This document shows positions 25,186 through 37,078 of a stretch of DNA of 64,000 bases, in pieces. The position numbers and the translations under genes were made by a program. The stretch spans positions 62,001 through 126,000 of the forward strand of contig LUCM01000147.1 in NCBI GenBank assembly GCA_008360955.1, in the 5' to 3' direction. Within the stretch, counting starts at the first letter, position 1. Each line of letters starts with the position of its first letter. This stretch comes from Fasciolopsis buskii. Lineage: Eukaryota; Platyhelminthes; Trematoda; Plagiorchiida; Fasciolidae. The notes under the pieces were generated by a model. It was not told the origin of the DNA and searched no databases. It saw nothing but the letters and a program-made list of their open reading frames with translations.

Positions 25186-27669
25186 AGGTCGGCTTAGAAA
25201 GTTGGCCGCTGACAACAGAGGGTATAAAAACTTTTGGTATTTTATTACATTGTATTGTATAGACTTTTGCGTACAACAAATAATATCGCATAGTAGTCAA
25301 AAATGTGGGGTAAAATATAAATAAATTGGGACAAAAATAAAATAAAAATACACTCATCACCTCGTGAAAAATATAAAAACCTCACCGAGGAATAATCATA
25401 GCACATTATGATAAGCTGGACAACGTTGTCTTCATAGCGCTAAGGGAATATTTTGGCAAGACTTTGCAAATAACTCGAAAGCGCTGGGTGCTTGAATCCA
25501 ATTTTTAGAACAGGCATTGTGTCAGAATAATGCAAGATGACTTGGGTATGTTCTGCGCTGGTTCTTGTACTTCGGTCTGCGGGACAGATTTTGACTGGAA
25601 GATGTTTCAAGGTTGCAACTTGATGACACGGGAGAAAATCTGATTGTTTCATCCAATAGAGTGGCTCGTGCAGGTGTAATTGGACTACCGGGTTGGGGTC
25701 CAAGAAATTCCCAGGATGGGGTTGGAGACAAACGCTGATATAGGTCGTTGCCGCAGTTTGTGGCGTTGTTGCATTGAAAATCTCTCTTCTTTTTTTTGTA
25801 TAATTCCTCTGCTTACTATTTTCTCGTCGATTCGGACTATTCTTCGTGCTTTTTCACTCAGAGCAGACATTCTCGGCGTTAGCAATCAAAACCGGAGCAA
25901 GTAGATTTGACACAACTGAACTGACCGGTCATCACTGGAACCGAGCGACGACCAAAATAAACCTGTCAGACACGAGCAAGCATACAGAATTTAGTGAAAT
26001 GTATCACTCAAACTACTTTTCTGAAGTTTGCAAACACATTTTAAAGGAGACCAAGGTGCATTCACACGGAGTGCGTTGAAATTGAATAGACCATCATCAG
26101 AAAAGCAAACGGTTTCAATAAACAAGAATACGTTCAATGAATAACACATGCATATTTTTAAATCCGGAAAGCAATAAAACCGTAAGCATTTAGGATTTGT
26201 CATACTTTTTCCAGTTACATTTATCCCACAGAAACAGGAAGCTCGTGAAAGTAATTCAGAAAAGAATTTCCAGAGTAGATTTGTGACTGATTACCCGCGC
26301 AAAGTCTTGGTTTGCTGTTTTTCATCCCAACAGGTTAAATCCTTTTGTTAACAGTAAATATAATTCAATCGAACATTGTGAATTGAATCCGATTTTCTCT
26401 ACTGTTTTACCATGAAAACATTGGTCTTTAATGAGTCTGAGAATTAGTATTGGTTGTAGCTCAGACTGATGGCAGGTCTTGATTCCTGGGCTAGACTATC
26501 AGTTGACAAAAGCCTCATCTGAAAAAAACGGATAGAAGTTATATGTTGTGGGATGTTAGCGTATCAGTTCATTCTGATTGACCCGGACTAGCACTTCAAG
26601 TGATTCGATGAGACCATAACCGGAGACTGTTAGCCTTTCGGGAAGTTTCATCGAGCAGCATATTGAAGCCAACACTATGTGCGCGAAAACTGTTTACCCA
26701 CAATATGTTCCCGCCCTGGTGTTGACCAGTCGGCTTCGTTCAGACATCCTTCCGAATTTGGCGACAGCATTCACTTCCCATTATGTTGCTCTTCGCCTCA
26801 TTCTGATGTGAAGTATGACCTTGTGCATGCACGACTGAAAAGATTAAAAATATACTTCTTGGGCGGATGTGCTCAGGCTCAGACGAACGAGACATTCAGT
26901 ACTTGATGACGGCTGAACCTGGCTAAACTAAATTGGTCACCTAGTGGTGAGATCCATGCTATTCGTCCAGGTTATATATGAACACATCCTGTTCGTAGCC
27001 GGCTGAAATTTCTTGCTATAGTAAGCAGGGGTGGATTTTGATGTAAATTCTTATTTTTCATTCTGGGTTTATGGAACACATGGTGTTTCGTCGGCCGATC
27101 GATTTTCTTCTATTGAACCATTTGCCGGTCGGTCTCAGTTAATGACCAGTTCGGTGCTCAGTACAAACGAATATTCCCTCCCAGGCGTTGACGATTCAAA
27201 CGCATCAGATCTCTTTTTGTGTAGTTCACGGTGTGCGCAATCAAGCGGCACAGCTGAAATACCGTTTGCGTCTGACGCGATATGACGAAGTGCCACATAA
27301 CATCCTATCCGGTCAGAATAATTACCGTTCCTACTTGTGTCGTCTCCTTGTATCACTGTATTTCCGGAGCCACAATATTCGTTTGTTAGGTATTCAATAA
27401 CCGTAGGGTAAAAGACGGAGGAATAGTTAGAATTCCAATAACTTTGCAGCAATCACAAGACCCTGTGAAAAATAGCATAGGTATAGCCATTGACCAAAGC
27501 ATTTTCGAGGATAAGAAATAAATAAATCAACCCCGTCTTAATAACCATAAGGGTCTAACGGCAGGCAACTGTTTTCTATCCGAAAACTGATGACACGGGG
27601 CATTATTCTGTACGACTACAGTTATTCCGGAAAAAACTTTTGAATTGGTACTTTATTATACTTTTACAG
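25186..27669. other. No gene recognised
   Basis: Short frames on both strands. A weak box-A/box-B-like pair near 26454-26493 is too closely spaced to call. At 27031-27452 opposite strands and two plus frames are open together, so none is favoured. Confidence 0.5.
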
Positions 27670-28061
27670 AAAAATTTCGCATTTTTTATGGTGCCTTAAA
27701 TTGTAATGCAGTGCCGCAACTACAATTCTTTACAACGCAGATTGACAAACTGACTGACGTTATAACGAATATCACCAAGAGTGTTTCTAGAAGTCCACAT
27801 CTTTTCCAGTCCTGCCTCGTGAAACAAGCAGGGAAACAAATCAAACGCCAAAGCGAAAGCGTCGAGAATTTTAATTCTTCTAAGCATAGGTCTGTTTTGT
27901 GCTTGCTGATACTTGGACATCAACAGAAGCTAATTTTTCTAGCTTCTCTTCCTTCTGCAGTAAAAATAATATCACAGAACAACGAAAGGCAATCAAGTGA
28001 CCTGATCGAAATTCACCTCCCCCCTCTCTATAAACCATTGCCATTCAGCACTGATAATTAA
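27670..28061 (+). CDS. Candidate exon 1 of a possible plus-strand cluster
   Basis: The frame is open through 130 codons behind an acceptor-like sequence (TTATTATACTTTTACAG ending 27669) and ends at a TAA (28059-28061). Composition is mixed and protein-like (QIDKLTDVITNITKSVSRSP, then KHRSVLCLLILGHQQKLIFL). It is the longest plus-strand frame in the window. No domain or family is recognised and no good donor is evident before the stop, so it may be a chance frame or a last exon. Confidence 0.17.
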
Positions 28062-28280
28062 CCATACACCATAGTAAACGTGGAATTGCCCAGTTAATGG
28101 AGGTGAATTTTTATCTTCCCCACAGTTGCTTTATTTGATTGAGTTAGTGGGCAAAGAAATGACCTCGTCTGAATAGGGGGGATATGTCTGCTAGTGATTA
28201 TATAATAATAGTAAAAATCGTATTACTAACTTCAATTATTCCGTTATGTTTTTAAAACAAAAAATTTAGAATATTTCAGG

Positions 28281-28601
28281 ATGGGAAATATTATCTTCAT
28301 GTGGCCGCGGAATAGGAAACATCCAGACGGTTGGAGAAGTCAAACCTGTGAATTTTACATTGACGAGCCACCAGTGTTCATGGCGTGGCCACCGCTAGAA
28401 TATATCAACAGATCGTCGTTCGTTCCAAGCACGTGCTATTTGCTCTTTCTGGCAAGTTCTTACTTAGATGATTTCATTTTCCCGGCCAGGGTGATTCACA
28501 TTCAACTATACCAGGGAAGGAGCACACCAAGTAGGAATTTTGCTGATTGCGGGCAACTTATACATTCTCCCTTGGTGTTCTTAAATGATATCCAAAGATG
28601 A
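28281..28601 (+). CDS. Candidate exon or small gene starting with a true ATG
   Basis: The 106-codon frame begins with ATG (MGNIIFMWPRN, a possible N-myristoylation start if it is the true N-terminus). A pyrimidine-poor but AG-ending acceptor (AGAATATTTCAG) lies directly before it. The segment FIFPARVIHIQLYQGRS looks like a beta-strand pair but I cannot tie it to a family. It stops at TGA (28599), 20 bases before an AT microsatellite. It is one of few frames over 100 codons here with a genuine ATG. The evidence is composition only. Confidence 0.2.
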   Translation: MGNIIFMWPRNRKHPDGWRSQTCEFYIDEPPVFMAWPPLEYINRSSFVPSTCYLLFLASSYLDDFIFPARVIHIQLYQGRSTPSRNFADCGQLIHSPLVFLNDIQR

Positions 28602-28621
28602 AATCTTATCTATTTAGTTCC

Positions 28622-28645
28622 ATATATATATATATATATATATAT
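28622..28645. repeat. (AT)n microsatellite
   Basis: Twelve AT units, 21 bases after the stop codon of the candidate exon ending at 28601. Confidence 0.97.
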
Positions 28646-29016
28646 GCAAGCACACATCTGATGTGAGATTCAAATAAATGGTGATGTGAACAGACAAACG
28701 AAACTGGAGACAAATTGACGCTGATGATGAGTAGCTGACAGAGTCCACCAGTTACCGAGGCCACTGGGAACAGGCAAAACAAACGATGAGCAAGAACAAA
28801 GCCCCGAAGTCAAACATCGGTATCGTTGTTCGGAGATATACGATAGATAGCACGCATGCATTTGAACTAGAAGTGACAGAGCTCTTTTCACAGACACGTA
28901 CACATACACGCAACCAGCTATTTGCCAGACAAAGTTGTAAGATGATATGTTCGTGCATTTGTATTTGTTAACTGTGTGTATTTGTTAAATCCTATGCCAT
29001 TTCTCCTGTCCTCTAG

Positions 29017-29265
29017 GTTCGTTATGTGCCTTTCTCTGACACACGCGTTTCTTGCCCAACCTACCAGTTCCATCAGCTAGGTCCACTTCAACGCATTTGC
29101 GAGACAAAGTGTGATTGCGAAAACGAAAAGCGCGTACAAACAGACGTAATAACGTTAATTGCCACTCAAGATCCTCTTTCTTCTGTGACAGTGCACAAGC
29201 ATTTGGTCGCGTACTTTGTAAAGTTAGAAATATATTTGTCCATAGGTAGTGATAGCAATAAGTAA
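29017..29265 (+). CDS. Candidate exon behind a strong acceptor
   Basis: A pyrimidine-rich acceptor, CATTTCTCCTGTCCTCTAG, ends at 29016 and is the best-looking 3' splice site I noticed in this part of the window. From 29017 a phase-0 frame is open for 82 codons (VRYVPFSDTRVSCPTYQF, then CETKCDCENEKRVQTDV) to a TAA. It is cysteine-containing and polar, and no family is recognised. It would belong with the other plus-strand candidates at 27.7-30.1 kb. Confidence 0.2.
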   Translation, partial: VRYVPFSDTRVSCPTYQFHQLGPLQRICETKCDCENEKRVQTDVITLIATQDPLSSVTVHKHLVAYFVKLEIYLSIGSDSNK

Positions 29266-29278
29266 TTAACCTTATCAG

Positions 29279-29605
29279 GTATACTATCACCTCTTTTGTT
29301 TCGTGAGAACTAAAGTGGTGTGTTGCCGTTACATGAAGCTAGGGATCATGGTGAATTTTGTGCACACAAACACAAGTCCTCACAACTACTTCCAAGACTT
29401 AGGTCCTCTGCGTACAAGGAATGAACAAAATCCTAATTCAAATCTCTTCCCGGTTGACTGTGGACACCTGCGTCCCACGACAACAACAAGCATTTTGTGT
29501 TCTTGCCAGTGGATACCTCTAGAACCTAATGACAGTTGCTATGAGTGCACAAAGTTAATAAAATTCCTGTGCGAAAAGCTCTCTCATCACACAATTAAAT
29601 GCTAA
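29279..29605 (+). CDS. Candidate exon, Cys-containing
   Basis: The frame is open for 108 codons after CTTATCAG (ending 29278), in phase 0, to the TAA at 29603. The translation includes PHNYFQDLGPLRTRNEQNP and LEPNDSCYECTKLIKFLCEK, with a cluster of cysteines (SILCSCQW, SCYECTK, FLCEK). No family is recognised. The gap to the previous candidate is only 13 bases, too short for an intron, so these two cannot both be exons as drawn. Confidence 0.15.
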   Translation, partial: VYYHLFCFVRTKVVCCRYMKLGIMVNFVHTNTSPHNYFQDLGPLRTRNEQNPNSNLFPVDCGHLRPTTTTSILCSCQWIPLEPNDSCYECTKLIKFLCEKLSHHTIKC

Positions 29606-29775
29606 ACAGTTTGGTCTAAGGTGGATCGCCTTCGTAGTAGACGAAGTTATCGTCCTGGTAGGTCTTTGCCCTAATGGTTTAGATTAGAGAGATTAGGAAC
29701 AAGAAATGATTGTACGCCACTAAGGTTGCGCACAGAAAAAAACGTTAGGATATACAATGATGTTACCGGTTAAGA

Positions 29776-30109
29776 AACACTGTTACTCCGCTGCAAAGCT
29801 CTATGCTTGCGGGTTTCACACTGGCGCATTCAATACGGTTTGTTGTCCCATGCAGATTGGTTATCAAAAGCGAACAAAGAGCAACAACACGTAGTGTTTT
29901 ATTCCATTAATTATAGGAGAAAAGGTCAACCCAGTCGAGACTTTCATTTTCTTATCGTACTGCGTAAATCATCACCGGGCGGAGCACTTATTTGCGACTG
30001 TGCTTGTTTGTGCCTCTACGCCGAATGCAAACTGACGTCCACTGGTCAAAAAGAAATACATAATTATTCGTTGAGCAAATATAAGAAGTTGAGTATTTGC
30101 AACCGGTAG
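29776..30109 (+). CDS. Candidate exon, last of the plus-strand cluster
   Basis: The frame is open from after the TAA at 29773 through about 110 codons to the TAG at 30107. It includes LLSHADWLSKANKEQQHVVF and GGALICDCACLCLYAECKL. The region after it reads GGTAGAC, not a convincing donor. Composition is the only argument for coding. Confidence 0.13.
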
Positions 30110-33100
30110 ACAAAACCCGTGATTTATTCGATCATTTGGAAAACCCGAACTGTTATTTTTCCCAGCAATAGTCAACATTTGTAACAGGCTGCTTGATACT
30201 TGCGCAGTCCCGATAATTGTCTTTGAAAATATTTACTCTGATTGGTGTTTTTCATTTTCTTTTTACCCATTTTTAAAAGTAAGGTTTCCAAATGCACACA
30301 GGTTTGAGGAGCAGTTTTACGTTTTCTTTACTTAGGTTCATGATATTTCTCACACTCTAACATTTGCGCACTTCAGCCACTGGTTTTTCAGGGAAAAATC
30401 CAATCTACCAATTGTTCAAAAGAAATCCACTACTTGGACTTTAGATATCTCATTTCACTGCGATTCTGGGCAAGTAATGAAAACATTTTACTAACTGCAG
30501 TGGTTTTCGATTTCCCGCGAATGCAAATGGATGAAAAGTTCAGTGTGAAGTGGTACCGACGTGTAGCTACATATTTTTCAATTTACAGTGCATACGTTCA
30601 TGGTTATGCTTTTTAGATGAACCCACCATCTAAGAATGATCCCCAAAAAATATGAAATTGGAGGCCAACACACGAATATGCACAATATAGGTGTGGGAAT
30701 CATTTGATCAGGGATGACCCAATACGCCACCCTGGAGATCGATAACAATCGTGACAACGATCGAATAGTTCCAGAGAGAATTCGCACTCCTAGTCGCGTG
30801 TATACAGTATACAATAAAAGTTTAATAAATCACGTTGAAATTCTATTCTCTCGAAGACCGCTTTGCCTTAAAAGTATGCGCATTTTTAAAACCAGATCTT
30901 CTTGACTGCACCAGCGAGTATCGACACTCAATTTCATTAGTCCGCATTGGTTGTCATATGGGAAGTTTGCCGACTTCGGTCGCTAAATAATAGCCTTTGA
31001 TAACTAGATTAGGTCAGGTATCCCCACTCTGAACAGTGGCCGTCAAAATATTGTTTGAAGCGGATTATTTTAGTCAAAATACTGACTGACTAACTGGGCT
31101 CATTCAGTCTAGACTGTCATGATTAGACCGAATGTTCAAATTCGACAGTACTGAGACCTATTCTTCATCGTTTAAGCTCAAAATAAAATGCACGACACCC
31201 GGTACAAAATGCAAACACTTGCATTGCTTTGCTATAAACAAAAGCTCCGAATCACAACTTAGAAAAAACTGCACATTGCAAATGCACGTACAGTCTAATC
31301 AGTGACAAATGTTAGTTGTGCTTCTTTGGGACAGTTTAAAAGACCATTGTCCAATGCTGATAAAAACTGATCACGGATATTGGTTCAGCATGTATGTCCA
31401 TCCGGAACTAAATTGTTGGCAATTCAAGGGTCCATGTGAAAATCCACTCCACTTGGAGCTCTGAATAAGAACGTGGACATCGTTCTTGAAAAGGCGCGCT
31501 AAAGTTGGACTAATTAACAGTGACAATTTTCATTTGATTTTGCCTAGGAAACGAGTTGCGTACAGGATCCTTACTTTTCACGTTTCTCCGCCTTATATTC
31601 CGAAACGGAGGACAAAGAACTGAGGTCGCTCACATTTGGCCAGCATCCGTTGAATTCGCATTGAAGAACCTGACGGACCACGGGATCAGTCAAAAAACGA
31701 ATCGAAATATCTGACAGCAGTTAGCTATTAAGTAATAGTCATATTGCAAAGGGTTGGCTCATGAAAATGAGCACTTATGATTCTTCAAAGCTATAAATTA
31801 GTGCTCCAAACAGACAGACGGTAACAAATGATCGTTTTTAACAGGATTGCAAAGTGTGGTTAACTATGAAACTTGGCTATTTCTCCCTACTGCTCTGTCA
31901 TTCTTGTAAAATCTTTTTGGATAAAGTCAACAGATTTTACATATTCAGCAGTGTTGCGCTTAGTATGCATCATTAGGATTAGAGTACTCCGAAATTTTGG
32001 TAACCGTCAACAATGAACTTTGCAACTGAATCGACATGGATCCTCACTGTCTGAGAGACAGCGTATAATTTATTTTCTTGTTCAAACTATTTTTTTGTCC
32101 TCTACGATAACGGTTTTGGTGAAACACTGGGGTGTTGTATTGCATTTTACTGTGCTGTGTTTTACTTCGATTTTGTGGAGTTTGCCCCCAAGTATTTGGT
32201 GAGAACATCCGCAGTGAAATAATTTCGACAAGTCTATCCAACTGAAATGAGAAGCTCAGAACATACTGCTACCTTGCCACTTGACATTTTGGGCTAAGTT
32301 AGCAGCAAGATTCTGGTCACCCGTATGCCAGTTGGATTCGAGCAATCTGGGCAGATGTGAGAAAAATATTTGAATGCGAACAAATGTTTGTGTGTGCAAG
32401 CGTTGAGTGCTTTCAGACAGAACTCATCTGCAAACTTCCAAATACTCTCAAATCCGTCAGAAATGCACCCGGCAGAAGAGAAGGTTATGAGATTCGACCG
32501 TTCTGATTTTAGAGCATGCGCTGGACCCAAACAGATGGGTGCGATCTTCACCAGGATCCTTCAATCGAGAATGGTTATTACATCAAGGAAAATTTGAATG
32601 TCCACACTTTGTAAGCACTGAATATTCCCCACCTTCAGCTACAAACACACCAGTATTTCAAATCGCTGAAAAAAGAATATGTATAAGGAAAGCATTACAC
32701 AGTAATGTACAGTGTTCTGCCATGTTGTACAAATAAAACGTACGGAAAATTAGGTTAAAACCAAACTCTAAGACGTCATTTAGAAATATTACTTTAGTAT
32801 TCTGGTAAACATGTTCAGTAATTCCTTGAATAGAGAAAACATTCCCAAGGATATAAGGACGTAATGCTACCGTGGGAGCACACCTGAGTCCATGAATGTA
32901 TAACCAATACCATATTCAAAGAAACGAACCTCAAATGGGAGCTTGATTAGTGTCTTTAAGATCGACTCAACATAAATGAGTCTAAGTTGGCATGTGTAAA
33001 GTCTGCCTAAGGTATGCGTAATCCGAACACAAAAATAGAGTACCACTGTCATAGGATACATTGTTGTCTGACAGGGTGCTTTGGGAGACTGCGTAAACAT

Positions 33101-33421
33101 CAGTGGAGGTAGTCAAAAGTGAAAATACAACACTTGTGGTTATGCAAATACAGCCCATTTTCGGGTGCATTATTGTATACATTTGTAGTTCGCCACATTA
33201 CTTAAACTTTACCTAACTCACCAACCCAAGTTCAAATTTTGATCGGTTTTGTCATCTGTTCTGCTGGGAATGAGAAAAATCATCGAATTTTCAAACGTCA
33301 AACCCAAATTCACAGAACTTACACATCGAGAAATCTATTAAGATGTGGCAAACGTCATGAAAATTGGAACATTTCAAGCAGAACACCAAAATGACAGTTA
33401 TCCTCATGCTCGTAATTGTCG
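30110..33421. other. No gene or repeat recognised
   Basis: AT-rich, with frames no longer than about 85 codons. No retroelement motif is seen. Confidence 0.55.
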
Positions 33422-33769
33422 GGAACCGTGTCTGGAACCAAGATGCTCAACGAAACATGTCAACGTACTCTGCTATGATTTAAAACCAACAATGTATTCG
33501 ATCTGTCGCTAGTGAGAAGGTTTGGAAATGTGTCCTTAGCCGAATGGCAGGAAATCGATTGATACCGTTGCAACACTACCGGTAGTGAATCAATGAAATG
33601 TGAAGGCTAGCTGAATGTTCCAGAGCCATGGTTCAACAACAACGAACGGTGGTCTATTGATTTTGTTTGTAGCCCACCCCACCCCGTCCCCGTCCCCGCC
33701 CCCCGTCCTCGCTCCCCCTCCTCCGCTATTTCAAATTTTCGATTAAGCTCCTCTAAAGGAATAAAATTT
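33422..33769 (+). repeat. Left arm of a 348-bp near-perfect inverted repeat
   Basis: This arm is the reverse complement of 37079-37426. Comparing the two base by base, I find 346 of 348 identical. The only differences are two C/T changes within the first dozen bases of the outer end. Both arms stop abruptly at the same points, the outer end at GGAAC and the inner end at ATAAAATTT, and the flanks then diverge. The arm contains a 14-bp palindrome (CACTACCGGTAGTG, 33574-33587) and a C-rich tract. Its length and identity fit a long terminal inverted repeat of a foldback-like or non-autonomous DNA transposon, or a recent inverted duplication. I see no target-site duplication outside the arms, which is the main argument against simple transposition. 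Confidence 0.93.
33673..33725 (-). other. C-rich tract, G-quadruplex-capable on the minus strand
   Basis: This stretch of the left arm is made of repeated CCCC runs separated by one or two bases, with a run of six C near 33699-33704. Read on the minus strand it provides many GGGG runs with very short loops, which fits the usual G-quadruplex pattern. The same tract occurs in the right arm on the opposite strand. Confidence 0.8.
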
Positions 33770-36051
33770 GGAACATGGTTCACACAGTGAACCCAAGAAG
33801 CAACAGGTGATTTTTTCTTTCAAAATTTTCTATAAACGTAAAAAAACCATGGTATCACTGAACAAGGGAAAGTAATACATGGGCTTGTTTTCTGTAATTT
33901 CGTCGTCTGGATAACGTAGATGCTTCAATAAGATATTTTGAGTGTTTTGCATGTTTTGCACACAACTGTATGCTGCTGTGTTTTGAAACCGACTTCTGCA
34001 AGTTAATAAACTTACATCTTAGTTAAAGATAATGCTATTCGCTTGCGAGAGAGAATCTAAATCAGCTCTGCCACGATTTTAAAAGTGAAACATCATTAAT
34101 GGTTCTAAACTGATCAGTGGTATTTCAAATCCGTTCGTGTCTCCTCATCTCCAGTTATGCACTTGGCCCATGTGATGCATCCCATCTTAAATGAAGAGTA
34201 GTATCTATTCTAGGCTAAAACTTTTAGAGTGACTTGAGCAGTCGTTTTCGAGAGCATTGGGATGCGCTAAGAATCAGACTGGCCACATGTCCCGCTGTCT
34301 TCGGAGAGCAATGATGAAAGGTCTTTGATGCACTCAACCGCATCACTTTGAAGACACACTTATCCACCCGATGTAGTCCATCGATATGGTGTGACACAGT
34401 CGCATCGGATATATTCTTTCTCAGTGTTTCGGATACGTTATAAGTACAATAAATGCACCAAAGCAAGCTTGTCCCTATTTTCACAGTCTCTAGAGGACTC
34501 TAGGGAACTTATGTGGGGACAACTATGAGTCGTTTCATTTTGACGCTTGTTATTGTTTTTTTCTTCTGATATCATTTTAAGCATTCCGTGAGCAGAAAAT
34601 TTTACTGTTTCCTCCAAGTCTACCAAATACAATATTAGTGTCTAACAATGTACTCCGGTCGATCTTAAACGGTTTCCTACTTGACAAGCATTTCATCTCT
34701 TGCAAAATAATCTATCATAATATTCATGCCACATTTTCTGATCATCTCCAAAGTAAGTGTTATGCATTCTTGGAAGTTATATACAGCTCTGACTATTCTT
34801 CAACGGTGAAATCCGAATGTCCATAGTTCTGTAACTTTTTAGTCACTTCTTGGCAAATGACTAACCCAAATAAGTTTATTTTGGTAATAGTCTGCTAATG
34901 TTTTCCAGTACTACTACTACCAGGCTGGAATGTGGATGCGTTACATGACTTCATGTAGGCAGCTCATAAACCTCTAAAACAGACCAAACTGAAGCTATTT
35001 TAAACATGGAAATGAACAGGACGCAAACAGCTTATATCAGGAAGACAGGAAACTCTTAAGGGGCATGAAACGTTTGATGCTAAACGAAAGAACCAGATTT
35101 GAGTATGCGAAGTCTGAAATGTGTTTGCGAATGCTAGAAACAACACAGTCCTCATTTTCAGGTGAGTGCGGTCTTGTCCCAGTGCACCTGTTATAGTTAA
35201 CTTTCTACTATTAGGGAGACCAGTGGACTTCTGGAACACAATACTGCTTGGTTCTTCCAGTGTTTAGTGTAATTTGATTTGCCAACACATGCGATTACTG
35301 ATGCACGTATCGGTGAGCGTGGAGCTGACGAGTTATTGCCCCAAGAACTAACAAGAATACCTTAGAATTAAGGTGAACTGAACAGGCAGCTTCATCGCTT
35401 CAACAGAACGTTACTGTCCTATTGATGGAAGTTACTAGACAAGCTAGTGATTTCGGCATCTGATTTCACTGTGGGAACATCAACAAAATGTGATTTCAAA
35501 GTCGAACCCAGACCATCCTTATTGCTCTGTGGGTAGTGAAATCTATTATTCCAAAATACAGGTTCAAATTACAGAACTGCTAATATTATCATTTCTTTGG
35601 AGTGCATTCGCTGCGAAAGTCTCTGACTTATTTAATTCTCTGGAAAATTTTTGAGTAGCCCAAAGTGGGAAAATAGCACTTGATTTCGTTGCGGGGGCCC
35701 AACACGAAAAACTGCGATAAAATGGGAACTCTCCGAGGTTACTTGTTTAGACTGCTTCTGCCCGAGTGGTTCTAAATGTTTAATTGCCTATGGATCTGTC
35801 ACGTGTATGAATGAATAAATTATGAATATGATGCAGCAAAGTGCCTGCACACACTTAAGGACGGATATCCATGTTTCCGAAGTTATTCTTGATGAAGTAT
35901 CCTCTCCGGAGTCAAAATTAGGAAACCGTGGCAATATTACTTAGCTGCTTCACCGGCCTAATAAACCCTCAGCAAAGCATTTCCCCGCGCGCCCAAAATA
36001 GGACAACTTGTCATGCTTTACCAAGTGTCGAAGTTCAACAAGCCTTTGGAT
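33770..36051. other. Interior of the inverted-repeat unit, left part
   Basis: The longest frame is 86 codons on the minus strand (34224-34484, with HHIDGLHRVDKCVFKVMRLS), unrecognised. No transposase-like motif is seen. Confidence 0.5.
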
Positions 36052-36125
36052 ACCGGCTCGGCAGCCTAACGGACAAGGCTCTGAGCCCACAGGAACTCCA
36101 GTCACGGGTTTGTTCGGGATTCTTA
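36052..36125 (+). repeat. tRNA-derived SINE head, inside the inverted-repeat unit
   Basis: A box-A-like CAGCCTAACGG at 36062-36072 is followed about 35 bases later by a damaged box B around 36105-36122 (CACGGGTT, a two-base interruption, then TTCGGGATTC). The intervening GAGCCCACAGGAACTCCAGT resembles the anticodon region of tRNA-derived trematode SINEs. It is too degraded to be a working tRNA gene. Confidence 0.55.
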
Positions 36126-36718
36126 AATAATCCACTTTCAAACAGTTGTACGCATTCTATTCCTTTTCATTTTGTCAAGGCTACTGGCAATCTTTTTACA
36201 TCAGCTGAAAATTAAATTCAAGACGAAAACAAGGGAGAAAAGATCGTTTTCTCATCTCCTTTTTTCTGCCAAATCCACACGAATATGGCACGTATAACTT
36301 TTCTTTAGTGCTTGCCACATACTCAATTAGTAATTTGTTTATTTAACGATCGATTAATTCTTCGAAGTGATCAATCTGTTTACGAAAACATGAATTCTTA
36401 TTGCTTTTATTCTGTTAGGCCCACTGAGGCAGCCAGATAAAGTCCAACTTCGCATCCCACTGAGAATAAACACTCGTTGTTGTACCCAACTGCCAAGTGG
36501 TTCACGGTTCGCGTGACAAGGCGTGCATTGTTCGTCCTAACGAGGGAGACATTTTATTATTTTATCCAAGATGACATTCATTGATAGGCGATAGCTGAAA
36601 TGCTCCACTGCAACGGATACTGATACAAGATTCAAATATCTCGTTTCATTTAGTTTTTTTCTTGTCATTAACAACGGCAACATAATGGATCCTTTTATAC
36701 TCTTTCTTACCCGCTGTT
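36126..36718. other. Interior of the inverted-repeat unit, between the SINE and the triplet repeat
   Basis: Nothing recognised. The minus frame 36537-36830 reaches 97 codons only by crossing the triplet repeat. Confidence 0.5.
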
Positions 36719-36812
36719 CCTGTTGTTGTTGTTGTTGTTGTTGCTGTTGCTGTTGCTGTCGCCGCTGCCGCTGCCGCCGCCGCCGCCGCCGTCGTCGTCG
36801 TCGTCGTGGTGG
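36719..36812. repeat. Graded compound triplet repeat (TGT to GCT to GCC to GTC)
   Basis: The tract opens with about eight TGT/GTT units, changes to alternating GCT/GTT, then to GCC/GCT, then to pure GCC (CCG), and ends in GTC (CGT) units. It is a stepwise graded series rather than a single pure repeat, which suggests point mutations spreading through slippage. Every frame is open across it (poly-Cys/Arg on plus, poly-Gln/Arg, Thr/Ala or Ser-like on minus), so the open frames here are repeat artefacts and not genes. Confidence 0.95.
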
Positions 36813-37078
36813 TTCGGAAACCCCATTCAATTCGTGGGCAAAGCAAATTTCTTACCGGTCAAGTTCATGACGGGGTATAGAAATTACGGTCAAAATTGAT
36901 CTGTTAAGTTCGCGATCAAATTCGTTCTGCTGTTGTTCTTGTAAAGAGAGCGTATTTAAAACAGATAAGCAAGCAAAAATCATACTCAGATTCAGCAAGA
37001 AATATTTGATTAACGGTGATCACATATACGTAGCTTCCTGGTAAAATCAAAACTCATTTGTGTCAAAGTCCATGATCG

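Noticed and set aside
26454..26493. Box-A-like TAGCTCAGACTG and box-B-like GGTCTTGATTCC
   Set aside because: The spacing is too short for a tRNA or SINE head and box B has two mismatches.
36537..36870. Overlapping poly-Gln/Arg, poly-Thr/Ala and poly-Cys/Arg frames
   Set aside because: All come from the triplet repeat at 36719-36812, which has no stops in any frame.
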